This document shows positions 1 to 12,377 of a stretch of 64,000 nucleotides of DNA, one piece after another. The notes beneath the pieces are model-generated. The model made no database searches and had not been told where the DNA came from. It worked only from the letters and a program-made list of their open reading frames with translations. The stretch comes from Pardosa pseudoannulata (Eukaryota > Arthropoda > Arachnida > Araneae > Lycosidae): NCBI GenBank assembly GCA_032207245.1, contig CM063510.1, positions 44,100,056-44,164,055 on the forward strand. The letters are read 5' to 3'. Made by a program: the position numbers and the translations under genes. Numbering within the stretch: position 1 is the first letter of the stretch; every line of letters starts with the position of its first letter.

Positions 1-391
1 CTATTGGTCTAGGAAGTTTGTTTTGGATCTGACTGGATTTCTCCTAGTCTGCTAGGATATAATTTTGTCTCCGATCCTGTAGCCTTGCTACCTATTGCCC
101 TAGTTCTTTTACAAAAAACAAATACTTTTATACCCAAGTGTAACTCTTCAGTACTTAATCTCTCCCGACCATAATCGGCTAGACACTGTTTACCTGGCAT
201 CTCGTATGCTGTACTCCTCTCTCCCATTTATTCTTAATTTTGTGTTATGTGTTCTGCCCAAACTCAAGTAACCATTTCCCAGTTTTATATTTTCTACTAC
301 CCATTCATAGCCAATTCAATTCTATTAGTTGTTTGCCCAAATCGTACGTATCACAGGACTAGAGGGCTAAGCCCAGGAAGTTCTGTGCCAA

Positions 392-545
392 ATGATCTCT
401 GTGAAGCTCTGTGAAGGGAGGGGTGGCACAGAACTAGAGGGCTTGGCCCAGGATGTTTTGTCAACCTTACATCCTGTGAGGGTGGCCGGTTTTGGCACTC
501 AAAGTTCGGTTACCTATGTTTCTATGTATAATTGTTCCCAGAGTT
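392..545. other. Unassigned repeat-like sequence
   Basis: Two similar short blocks, ACTAGAGGGCTAAGCCCAGG (about 358) and ACTAGAGGGCTTGGCCCAGG (about 433), lie about 75 bases apart. The 67-codon frame here has no recognisable motif. Confidence 0.4.
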
Positions 546-862
546 TGTATTTTGCCATGAAACCGATAGGTGTCGCTGTTTCGGGTTTTTTATGACATAG
601 AAAGTCTATAAAAGTATCTAAAACCCAGAAGGGAGTACAAGCTGGGAACTCACTGGCAGCCAGTTGCCTCAGCTTTCCAGTTGTAACATTCTAGCATACA
701 ATGATTGCACGGGCTCTTAGGATCCTATATATTTCATTCTTACCTTCTCCCATTTAAAGACAACTATTGTAGAGGGCGCTGAGCTGTATTGTAATTGGAA
801 TACTGACCACTAGAGGCAAGAAAGGAGCTTACTAAAGGAGGAATCACTTCCCCCTTCTCCAT
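546..862 (+). mobile_element. LTR-like repeat, copy 1
   Basis: Closely matches 3901-4682 once the LINE insertion there is removed. It starts TGTA, and has TCTATAAAAG (near 605) and a shared TCTAGCATACAATGATTGCA block. It lacks a 20-base piece (GGGTGACCGCTAGAGGGT) that copy 2 keeps. Size, TGT start and TATA box suggest a solo LTR. Ends are not confirmed. Confidence 0.6.
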
Positions 863-1234
863 ATGGTGAAAGATTTAATGGTTGTCAGTAGTAGTTGTAA
901 TTATTCTAATTGTGACTAAAGCTGGCAATCTATGTTGACGATAGAAAGTTCACCATATTTGACCGAAATAAATACAGTATGACCGTTATTTCAGATATCA
1001 GGAAATAATACACGTGAAATGAAATATGTATTAAAATCCAAACGTTTCTTAGAAATTGAGAATTGATTTCAAAAGTACTACAGAGTTTTTCATACTATAA
1101 AAGCGGTAGATTTACCACAGCTCCGGAGATCGAACACAATCCTTGTTATCTAAATTTTCAATTAAAATTCAAAGATTAAAAATATTAAGTTTAATAACAA
1201 TTGCACACAACCTTCATTTTACACAGTATGATGT

Positions 1235-1325
1235 CTTTCGCGGGTTCGAATCCCGTTGCTGGAGTGGAAACTTTTCGAAGAATCATTAGCCCAAAAGTAG
1301 ATTGTAGAGCTCGAAACCGGCCCAG
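1235..1325 (+). mobile_element. Partial family A SINE
   Basis: B-box-like GGGTTCGAATCCCG at about 1242, then TTTTCGAAGAATCATTAGCC and AAAAGTAGATTGTAGAGCTC, which align to the body of the SINE at 19971-20149. The A-box half is missing. Confidence 0.6.
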
Positions 1326-1779
1326 TCATTCGCTGGGGAACTCTACTAATTGGAAAAACTGCTTATTAACATTAAGAATAAAATAAGGGACTAAAATTCC
1401 ATTCCAGGAAGCAATAGGATGGTTTGGAACGCTACAGTTAACTGTTTTGCTACACAAGACCTATTGTCCTTGGAGAGGGGGGGACAAGAAGAGTAAATTA
1501 CATACTTTGTTTAAAAAGTTTTAAACACCATACAATTTCGAAGTTTTTTTTAAATAACTAAAATTCGGAAGCATTTTCTTACTTGTGGCTAATTTCTTAA
1601 TCATAGACATCTTGTAACGATCCGTTACATGACCCGAATGAAAGAAGAATATAAGGTGACCTTTCGCAGCGACCATTATGATTAGCGGTAAGTAGACACG
1701 CCTACTCCGGACAAAGCCGTTTGTGTAGTAACGTCTGAGGCACAATACCGAGGCAGTCGCTTAGGCGGTGGTACATTAA

Positions 1780-2668
1780 GACCAGTGTGTCTGCGCCTTT
1801 ATGATGTCTACTGCAGTCAAAGGACTCGGGTAATAATTATTAATCGAGCGACGCTGTAGTGCACATATGGGCCCAGTTACCGGTGCCGCAAATGAGTTTA
1901 AGTTGTTTTCGTCGGTTGACTTAAAGACGACCTTTCAGCCACATCTGGAAACGGATCAGCTGATCCAGGCGGGAAGTTGACAGCAAGATTGCATCACCCT
2001 GGTTCTGGAAGATTCCGGAAGAATCCCGCTAGGGGAACCGGGACCCCTATAAAAGAAGATTGGCTGAGCCAAGAAAAGGGCTTTTTTTTTAGAGTTCCTT
2101 TGGAGTTTTTTTTGTGTGTGTGTGTGTGTGGAGCTCGAGAGCAGTCCACTTGTCTCTCCGATTTGCCGGAGCTTGTTTGCTTTAGGGACCGTCAGCTTCT
2201 CTCCTTTTGCTAAGAAGTCGACTTTCGACTGTGGGATCTCATTGCCGTTAGTTTTAATATTTTTTTCTACTTCGTGCTTAGAAGTAGGTCACTGAGAGTG
2301 ACCCTTACTCTCATTTTGGATCATCCTGCATCCTTAGTTGTCTTTGACGAACTCAAGCATGATGCGCACTCTGAGCGTTTGAGTTCCAGTGTGGAAGTCG
2401 ACTGTACTGATCGTCAGCCCGGAGATTATAGTGTCAGCGTTTCGTACCGGCACTAATTAGAGAACGGTTCCAGTGTTCCAAGGTCTAGCTTCATTGTACC
2501 CACGTATTGAAGTTGTGTTAACGTCGTCTCAGCATGAGATCTCTGAAGATTTAGAATCTACTGAAACCTGTACATAATTATTCACTCGAATAAAGTATTT
2601 AATCTAGAGTAAACGGTTGTCCTGCCTGTATCATTGACGGCCTCGCCTACCCATACTTCAGGACGTCA
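1780..2668 (+). mobile_element. LTR-like block with TATA box and AATAAA
   Basis: Markedly less AT-rich than its surroundings. It has CTATAAAAGAAG at 2047, a (GT)n tract at 2114-2130, GAATAAAGTATTT near 2589 and a final segment ending in GACGTCACA. This order resembles an LTR (U3-R-U5), perhaps of the BEL/Pao or Gypsy type. The 5' border and target duplication could not be found. Short frames at 1977 and 2274 have no known motif. Confidence 0.35.
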
Positions 2669-3009
2669 CAATCTTTTGATTACTTTTTATAAGGTAAAAA
2701 TGAAGAGCATTTCCTTTTGACATAGAAACTTTTCCACAAATCAGTTTGGGATATACCGAAACATATCTTAAAAAATTATAAAATGAGTTGTAATAATAAG
2801 TCGCCATAAAAATAAACAACAATTTAGTGGAGAGATCAGGTTTATAATGTTTCATACTTACGTTTCGAAATATAGAAAAGTGATCCAACCAAAAAGAAAT
2901 TTGTTAGATAAAACCATTTCTAGCAGGCACATATACTAATAAATCTCCATAGGGTACAGTTGGACACGAAATAAAGTAAATATTATCTCATTTAAAACAA
3001 TTATAACAT

Positions 3010-3640
3010 TTCACGCCATATACACCAACGTGCATCTGTTGATGGAGCATAAAACGTGATTCATCGGAAAAAGCCACCTTTCTCCACTCAGTGGAAGTCC
3101 AGTTGCGGTACTGGTGTGCAAATTCCAGCCTTCATCACCAATGAACAGCAGTCAGCAGAAGTGCATTAACCAGGCGTCTGCTGCAGAGGCCTTAACGCAT
3201 CTACATCGGTTGGCCACCATTGTAGAGACACTGTTGGTAGCCCCTTGGTTCATATTGACTGTCAGTTTCTCAATGGTTGCACGTCTATTCACCCAAACGT
3301 ATCTCCGTAGACATTGTTCACCTCTGTCATCTGTGACCGTGTTGCATCACATTTGCCCTATCTTTTATTTTGGATAGTGCCATTTTGCCATGCACGGTAT
3401 ACTTTTACCACGGAGGCCCACGAACAGTTCTCAAAATTAGCCGTTAAAGAAATGCTTCCGATCTTGGCCAGAAAGCCAATGATTATACCCTTTTGGACGT
3501 CCGATAAATTGCTCCGTTTCTACATGACTGCATGAACTGAAATGTTTTCTGAATGCCTATAACACACTTTATATATCCACCAAATTTGCTGAAGACACGG
3601 GCATTCTGCAATTAGTTATTTAACACTAACGTCAAAAACA
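3010..3640 (-). pseudogene. Degenerate Tc1-like transposase
   Basis: Minus-strand pieces in shifting frames: LSDVQKGIIIGFLAKIGSIS (N-terminal helix-turn-helix), WQNGTIQNKR, and EFAHQYRNWTSTEWRKVAFS followed by DESRFMLH. The last is the Tc1 catalytic Asp region. Several stops and frameshifts. The part with the second Asp and the Glu is missing below 3010. Plus-strand frames here are antisense. Confidence 0.7.
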
Positions 3641-3689
3641 GGCATTGGTCAAATTAATATGGATGGACTGTGTAATTATGCCCATTATG

Positions 3690-3800
3690 ATATGGCTGTT
3701 CGTAGCCGTTCGAAACGGCTTTAAGCAGTAGGTTCCGGTCTCATTAGCCATCCTGTTGCAAAAAAAAAGTGGAACGTAGAGTTCCAAATTAAACCACACG
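3690..3800 (+). mobile_element. Family A SINE, 3' part
   Basis: GCCGTTCGAAACGGCTTTAA, then GCAGTAGGTTCCGGTCTCAT and a GCAAAAAAAAAGTGGAACGT tail match the body of the copy at 19971. The tRNA-like head is absent or replaced. Confidence 0.75.
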
Positions 3801-3900
3801 AAACTAATTAATTATGTATTATTATATATTTCAGAATCAGCTCATAAGATAAAACACTATCAAGTTTATATTTATATATTATATAAAAAAAAGAAGGTAT

Positions 3901-4682
3901 TGTAGTTTTCCATGAAACCCAGAGGTGGCACTGTTTCGGGTTTTTTGGGTGACCGCTAGAGGGTTTATGACATAGAAAGTCTATAAAAGTATCTACACCT
4001 AGAATGGAAGACAAGCTAGAAACTTACTGGTAGCCATTTGCCTCAGCTTTCTAGTTGTAACATTCTAGCATACAATGATTGCACGGGCTCTTAGGATCCT
4101 ATATATTTCATTCTTACCTTCTCCTCTTTGGTTGGTTGGTTGGTTGGTTGAGGTTTATTGGCGCAAGATCCAAGCAAGGATATGCTGGAAAGAGTGAAAT
4201 TCTAAAACACAAAAAAATGTAATTTAAAAGTAGAGGACAATATGAAATACTTAAAAGAAAAAAAATACAAGTAAAAAACGATGTAAAGGTTTGCATTAAA
4301 ATACTTTTTTTTTAATTAAACAAGGTTAAAAATGTCAGTGCGAATTAGAAATTTAAAAAGTTTCGGGTGGGGTGTCTCGCCCAAAAGTTCGCTTAAACTG
4401 AGATGAAAAGTTTTAAAATATATATTGTAAAATCGTGTAAAAGCTGTACATGAAGTTAAAATATGATGAACGGTCAGATAAGTGTGGCAGAAAGTACAAT
4501 GTGGAGCAGGCTCAGCCAATACTAAATGTTTATGAGTAAGTCTAGTATGACCAATGCGAAGACTCATTCTCCCATTTAAAGACAGCTATTGTAGAGGGCG
4601 CTGAACTGTATTGTAATTGGAGTACTGACCACTAGGGGCAAAAAAGGAGCTTACTAAAGAAGGAACCATTTCCCCCTTCTCA
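3901..4682 (+). mobile_element. LTR-like repeat, copy 2, split by a LINE fragment
   Basis: Same repeat as 546-862. The left part ends near 4124 and the right part resumes near 4567 with CCCATTTAAAGACAGCTATT. The 442-base insertion between them has a 6-base duplication TTCTCC (4119-4124 and 4567-4572). Confidence 0.75.
4125..4566 (-). mobile_element. 5'-truncated LINE, 3' end of reverse transcriptase ORF
   Basis: The minus strand codes for MSLRIGHTRLTHKHLVLAEP, then CTFCHTYLTVHHILTSC and SLSELLGETP. This is the Cys/His-containing C-terminal region typical of I/Jockey-type non-LTR ORF2. The 3' tail is a tandem AACC tract after CCAATAAACCTC. Short TTCTCC duplications flank it. Confidence 0.8.
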
Positions 4683-5612
4683 ATAACATTATTTTTCTAG
4701 ATTCAGCGTTCGCCAGTAAATCAATAATTTTATCGTAGTTCAAGCTTCGTAGTAGTGGTTTCCTTCTCAATTAAAAACTGATTTCTTGAACTTTAAATAT
4801 TAACTTCTTAATTTAAAATGGATACCCAAATTTATAGTAAAACTTGTTGTGGGTTTTTGGCATATATTTTGTAGGAATCTATAACATGTCACTAAAAATA
4901 TTTTAAAAAATAGGAAAAATTTAAAAAAATAGTTTTTAAACACATCTAATTTTTTTAATATTGTGACTACTTTACTAATACTTCAGTTTACACCTTTATA
5001 AAGTTTCATAATACTTAGTTAATATTTTAATCAAAAGTTTTGTAACGTCCACCATCCCCTTAATTTTAAAATATGATACAAATTTAACAGAATCAGCATA
5101 GTATAAAAATATATGTGGAAAATTCAATAGATAAAAATTTAAGTTATTAATAGAAAATAATAGGTATACAAAATTGTTAATAATATTGTTATCATATAAA
5201 ATATACTTCCAATTAAATAAAATTGTAATGCTAAAAATATAAAGGTATCAATAAACTATAACAGACAAATAAAACAATTTTGCAGAGTAATAGAACATAA
5301 AATCCTTATAAAGAATTATTTTAAAAGTTTGCTTTGGCTCCCATCTTACACTACTTTGAAGGCACCAGATTTTTATGAGAAAACTATATACATGAAAAAG
5401 ATATAAAACCATTTCTAATTATCAAAGTTTTTTATAATAAAAACAATGTTTTTCATTTATACGACTGTGAAACTGTCACATATTTTAATACCCAAAAACA
5501 AAAGCCGAAATGGTAGCCTTCTCCTACAAAATACGATAATACGATACAGGGATAAAATTTTCCGAGAAAAGATTAGAGAAAGTGATTATTAGACAAAGAC
5601 ATATTTTACTCC

Positions 5613-5616
<4 letters not shown>
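4683..5616. other. AT-rich intergenic, nothing recognised
   Basis: No coding frame, repeat boundary or RNA gene that I can support. Confidence 0.6.
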
Positions 5617-5649
<33 letters not shown>

Positions 5650-5679
5650 ATATATATATATATGATATATATATATATA
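5617..5679. repeat. (TA)n microsatellite with GATA interruptions
   Basis: TA repeat with two TGATA interruptions. It abuts the left end of the pogo-like element. Confidence 0.9.
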
Positions 5680-6525
<846 letters not shown>

Positions 6526-7112
6526 GTAAGGAGAGACACCAACTGCTCCCAAAATTTTACACTTGAAATCCATTCTAAAATTGCCCCTATTATTTTATTC
6601 AGCCTCGGCATGCTGGGCTGCCAAGAGTCCCGCTACACTTCTGTGATGAAGAAACACATCAGTCGTCGTGTCCGTATATAACTTTTATTTCATCTCCTCA
6701 AAATCGGACAAAATCCAGAGGCATCTGAACCGGACGGTGTCAGAACGCTCTCTCTCTAATGCCAACCTTTTGCGAGAGACGACCAAATACCGTATGTGTT
6801 TTAGTGTCGTGGGAAAATGCTGAGGCAACAGTTAATTGCTTAGCGAGAGTAACCTTTGATTAGAGACATCTGCCAAAGTGTGGCGTTCCAGATGACTATT
6901 ATTGCTGATCATTACAGATTTTCCTGGGAGAGGTATTGCATCCTCATTAAAATGCCAGCAATATCATTTTTTGCTTCGAGAATCAAAGAAAGAATTTCGG
7001 GGTTATGCTGAAGGAACGAAAACATCCTCAATTAAATTAGATGTCTGGAGAATATGGTTAATATAAAGAGGAGAAATTAAAATTTAGAATAATGAATGGG
7101 AAAAAGGGATAA

Positions 7113-7114
<2 letters not shown>

Positions 7115-7179
<65 letters not shown>

Positions 7180-7184
7180 ATATT
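7115..7184. repeat. (TA)n microsatellite
   Basis: About 32 TA units with one TTTA interruption. Confidence 0.9.
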
Positions 7185-9959
7185 TAAATATGTCTTCTTG
7201 CTATTCATTCAACGATAGAAATTTGGTTAATCGAAAATTATAATAAATATCTTTAAAAACTATTTCCACATATAAGCATTTTTTCTCTCACCGATGAAAA
7301 TCATGTTTAGCATGAACTTCCAATATATGTATGTATTAGAAACAACGATAGGAAATTTACTTTTAAATTTTAACTATTTTAAAAGTTCGGATTTTAATTT
7401 ATCAGTCACAAAGATCTAATGTTCCTTACAGGCCAATTCCATTACTCGGGTTGAGCTTTCAGCTCACAGGCACCCAATAAAAATGTATGCCTATGTCTGT
7501 AAGAATTTTACCGTTCCTAGCAAAGTGCCGCTCTGCAGAACGCCCTTTTGCTTTTCTATGCTATGTTACTGAATGAGTCCTGTTGTCTTCACACTAGTTC
7601 TTTACTTGAAGCTGACAATACATAGATAAGAACTACACACGTTGGCGATCAAATGAAAGAAATAATATCAATAGTGGAAATTATTTCATTTAAACAAAAT
7701 ACGAATAGAAAAATTAAGAAAGCACATATTTTAAAAGGATTTTTTTTCAGGGACCTAGTTTAAAATTAAGCACTTCAAGGAGCCATTTTTAAAGGATTCA
7801 AGTAGATTTTAAATAGTTTTTAATGACCGTTCGAATCATGTTTTTTTTTTCATTTTTCCCAGAAGTATAAATGTTGTACGTATGTATAGATACACAAAAA
7901 TCAAAACTAAATATATTAAAACGAAAGGGAAAATATTTAAAAGTTCTGACCTTTTCGCACGATGTTTGTCAGTTTAACGACACTTTTGCGTTTCAATGTA
8001 GCAATTTTAAATACGTATCTAATTTGGAAATCTGAAATAGTCAAAGGCTTCTGGCATCTTTTTAATGAGCAACTACTCTATCACTTACTCTAATGATGGT
8101 ATAGCTGGACTAGTACCGACGTCGTCTCTCTCAAAGGTACAGGCTATTGGACTCTTTAGACTCTCTTGGCCTTCTCTTTAGTTAACTCTTACTTAAAATT
8201 TTATTATATAAATCGTTCATTAGGTTGATTATAAACTACATCAGTAAGGTGTGCTTGGAAATTTGTACGGATTCTTTATGCTTAAGACTTTTGAATCATG
8301 CCTTACCTGTTTAAGAGTATATGACGCTTATCTAATGACATAATTAAAATACTCAGCCCAGTCTCACAAACGATTCCAAGAATGATAGAGCCTTACGTTA
8401 CGATACTTATGCCGACCAGATGTGCAATTCCCTCTTCAAAGAGAAAAAGTTCGATTAAAGATAAGGTTGGTTATTTTTGGTAAATGGCTCTTTAATCAGT
8501 TTTGATTTCAATGAATCCTACGCTCATGCGACCATTTATCTTCTTTCCCGAGTAATTTCGTCTTTGTGCAGTGTTCAATTTCTGCATATTTATTCTAAGG
8601 TTTTTCTATATAAAAACTATTGCTATTGCTGGTAGAATACACTATCTTCCTCTCCCTCTAACCCATTTAGCCATTCTTCATAGAACTACAAATCACCCAC
8701 TCCCATCGATCAATGTCCAAATCCATTTAACACGGAATTTGCAATTTTCCACAGTTGCTATTCCACTTTAAAGTTGTTTTAAAAAATACCACTGGGACCC
8801 AAACGGATTTAGAGGAGTAAGAGGACCATTTCGGAGCCATGACTTATTAAGTTAACAGTATTGTTAATAATGTAGAGCGATTTGAGGTAGAAAAGGCACC
8901 GCACCCTATTCTTTTTTCTTTAACATTACACTACTGTAATTTTTCATAAAGATTTGGCATAACCTATTTTTACACATTATATATACCTTATTGATAAGAA
9001 GTACAAAAAGTGCATTTTTACTTAATAAAAAAAATGCCCTTTCATTTCATTTTTTCAATTCCCTTTTTTCTTAAATGTACCCTGCACATTTTCAATAGAA
9101 ATGTGGACATTGGTCATTACGTACAGTAGAAGGCATGAAAGAAGTCCTGTGGTTCCCGTAGTAGAGAATAATAATATATTTGCAAAACTCGCAGGCGTCT
9201 ATTATTTATTTGCAAAAATATAGCTATCAGCAAAACAATTAATAAATAAAATAAAAGTAATTTTTTCCCTCCAACTCTTTTTAATAATTCTAAATTAAAC
9301 CCTATTCTTTAAAGGAATTTTGAAAAATAATTTTTTTATTTTTTCTTATTATAACTCAGATCTAATCGTCCTCTTTCTGATCCCATTTCCGTCATGGTGC
9401 GGCTCCCCTATAACTGACCAGGTCCATCGTGATCACGATGTTCCCGGACTGACGCGTCTGTGTCAGATGCCACCGCCTTGTTCCGGCCCTGCCTGTTATG
9501 TATTTTTTCCTTAAAATGATCCGAACATGGTTGGAGTTGGAAGCTTGTACTGGTTAATCACTAGTTAGCTCTCCAGCTAAATAAAGTCTTACTCATGCAG
9601 TTTAAATAATAATTTTCTTTAAAAAGGGACAATTATTAATAACAACAACTGTGTCTGGAGCTTATTTTCATCCATAATGTAGGAAAAAAAATAATGAAAT
9701 ACATATAAAATAATAATCACACATCTGTATTTTATTTTATTATTATTTCTATTTCTTCTATATTATTCACGAGGAAAACAGAATATATATTTTAATACTA
9801 ATAATACAAGTTCCTTGCAATGTTTCAAAAGCTCTTAACAGTTTCAAAAGCTCATCTTGATCACGATGACCCGCCCTAACCATCCAGAAATTTTGATTGT
9901 AACCATCAACACTATTCAAAACATCATAACACCAAGGTTTTTAGTAATATTTTCCCTGC
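7185..9959. other. Intergenic upstream of SAP30L
   Basis: No gene recognised. A GC-richer 150-base island near 9390-9500 contains a perfect 16-bp palindrome, CATCGTGATCACGATG (9425-9440). A one-mismatch copy lies at 9853-9868, and GTTTCAAAAGCTC is duplicated (9822-9834, 9841-9853). These lie within about 700 bases of the probable SAP30L first exon and could be regulatory or repeat remnants. Confidence 0.5.
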
Positions 9960-10120
9960 TAGTGGCAACGAAATCCCTCTGTGTTTCGAGAGAATTTATG
10001 ATTTAGTTTGTCGCTAAACGCTGCATGAATTTACCATCGCTACGAGACTGGCGCAGAGGCGCATTATTTTGCTGCTGAAGTGCTTTTGCTGTTTTATTTT
10101 ACGCTTGTTTTTTTCTAACG
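9960..10120 (+). promoter_or_regulatory. SAP30L: Probable SAP30L promoter and non-coding first exon
   Basis: Coding exon 1 begins at a splice acceptor 11 bases before the ATG, so a 5' UTR exon must lie upstream. A strong donor, TAACG followed by GTAAGT, is at 10121. The roughly 150 bases before it are less AT-rich than the surroundings and contain several CG dinucleotides (for example GGCGCAGAGGCGC near 10050). The transcription start is not visible, and no clear TATA box was found. This is an inference from splice logic and base composition. Confidence 0.45.
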
Positions 10121-12198
10121 GTAAGTGGATATGGCAGTTCATAAACAAATTGTCAATTCATTAATCTTATTCTGTTTCTATTGACTGACAATTTTGTATT
10201 AAATGATTTCATTTTATAAGTAATAAATTCGTTTAAAAATTCACTGAGATTCAAATGTTGTCGAACCGTTTGTGTTCAATCTTCCAATTCTCCTGAATTT
10301 TAGTTAAATGCGTGAAATTTTTGTATGCTTTAGTTGAAATTTTATCAGTTAAACCGTTTCTTAATGTGAGTTAACAACTGTTGGGAATTCTACTAAAAGA
10401 TTTCGATTTAAATAACAAGGTTTATAGCTACAGCGTTTGCAATTTAATAGTGTAGTATATTTCCTTGCCAGTGAGGTAAATGTATTATTCAGTTACAATT
10501 TCGATTTCTACAATTTGTATGCATCTTTTATCAAAATAAAAATTGCTTAATTTTTTTTAAACATGCCAAGGTATTTTTCAGTAGTAAATAGTAAGCGTTA
10601 TAAAGTGCACTCATTATTTCGGATTAATTTTACTCGCTATGTCACATCAATAGATGATGTGCCCTCCCACTTCTTATTTAGACATATAGTATTTTTTAAA
10701 GTTTTCGGTATGTTGGGAAATTTTTGCCTTTGTTGCTGTTAACGGAATTTCAAAGTTCAACATATATAAAGCTTCAATTTCATATGCCTAAAATCGATCA
10801 GTTAATCAGAGACATTACTGAAAGCAGGGAAATTATTGGCTTTTTTAAATTTCTGTGTAAGTTGATGAAATACAGTGATGTTACCTTGATCATGAAAGAT
10901 TTAGTTTTTTTTTTATTCCAAATATATCAGTCAGTAGCTTTTTGCCCAGTAAAAGTTACCTTGAGTTCAGTGTTAGTAACTTTAGAATGATCTTATTAAT
11001 TAGTCAGATTCAATAAATTTCATTGTGAAAATTGTATAATATTTTCCTTAAAAGTTGTATAACTATTTAAGTTCAGGTGGAATATTTTCCCTTTTGAGAT
11101 AGATGATGAAAGATGGAGGATCACATTAATATAAAGATATACTGTTTGACTGTATTAGTTTGTGTTTTGTCCATTATAAACATAAATTAACTGTGTAATG
11201 TATTTTATCTGTCCCCTATAATAAAAGGTTTTTATAAGAATTTTATTCTATTAGGCTGCATTTATATATATTCAGGTGAAAATTAACATTTTTATTTTTA
11301 TATTTTTTATAATTTATAAATTAACAATAGAGCAGTTAAAAGTTTACAAATTTTAAATATTTTAGTAATAAAAAAAGTAACCAATATTTTATTTACTATA
11401 GTAAATGTGATTGTTTTAACCACATTTCTGCTGCAGCAGCTTGGCTGTCTTTGTGTTATGTCATGCTGAAATAAAATTATTTCTAGAAATTTCAAATATT
11501 TCAGTTCTAATAAATGGAAATTTTAAGGCCTGAAATGTTTTTTATTTAATGATTATTTAGATATCATCATATGTTCAACTATTATAAAAATCACTAAAAA
11601 TGGAAAGAGAAATAATTTGGTGAGTTCATTAGTAATTTGAGTGAGCTTCAGAGTAAAGCTCTATTTTACACATTTTGTCTAGTAGGTATATCATTTTTAT
11701 ATTTTGTAGACATGTTCAGTATGTTATTGGAAATAAGTTGATCCCTTTTGGGGCTATTGAACACACACATATGTTTGTGTAGCAAATTTTCGCCAGAAAT
11801 TCTAGATGTTTCTGCAATACAAAGTCAGCAATTCCTTATTATTGAGGTATTTCTAAAATTTAAAGTTTCTTTTAGTTTGAAAATTTTCTGGATATCCAGT
11901 GCTGCATATTTTTAATGAGATTAAGAAAAAATTTCTAGTGCATGATGAAATAGCAGTCATATATTATAGTAAGCTTCTTATTGGGCTATATTGTGAATAT
12001 ACTAGGAATCAATATTGATAGGGGGCATTGAAATACTATTATGCATGTAGGTGGCTAATAGCCCTGAACTGGCCATGATATATCATTAACAAGTTAAAAT
12101 TACACAAATTGCAAAATTGAAATGTTGACATCTATGTTAAGGACATTTTATTACAAATTTATGTCACTGTATTGCTAAATTTTTTATTTTTTTTTTAG
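10121..12198 (+). other. SAP30L: SAP30L intron 1 (5' UTR intron)
   Basis: This AT-rich sequence lies between the candidate 5' exon donor (10121) and the coding exon 1 acceptor (12198). I see no coding segment or clear mobile element. Frames at 10724-10990 and 11307-11495 show no conserved motif. Confidence 0.5.
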
Positions 12199-12377
12199 AT
12201 GTGTGTGAAATGAATGGTTTTAGTACAGAAGAAGAAACACCTGGTTGTCATAACCAAATATGCTGTCTCCTCGATGAAGGTGACCGTTGTACTCAACCAG
12301 CTGGGAATGCTAGCTATAATAAGAGGATCCAAAAAACAGTTGCTCAGAAGAAACTTAAACTGAGCATTGATCCAAAT
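12199..12377 (+). CDS. SAP30L: SAP30L coding exon 1 (exon starts 12199, CDS from 12210)
   Basis: The acceptor is a T-run ending in AG at 12197-12198, and the donor GTAAGT starts at 12378. It codes for residues 1-56, including the first three zinc-ligand cysteines and the conserved [12 protein letters not shown] stretch. Eleven bases of 5' UTR precede the ATG at 12210. They contain an upstream ATG at 12199 whose four-codon frame ends in a TGA (12211-12213) that overlaps the main ATG. Confidence 0.95.

Noticed and set aside
3114..3535. Plus-strand frames of 87 and 73 codons
   Set aside because: Antisense of the decayed Tc1-like transposase.
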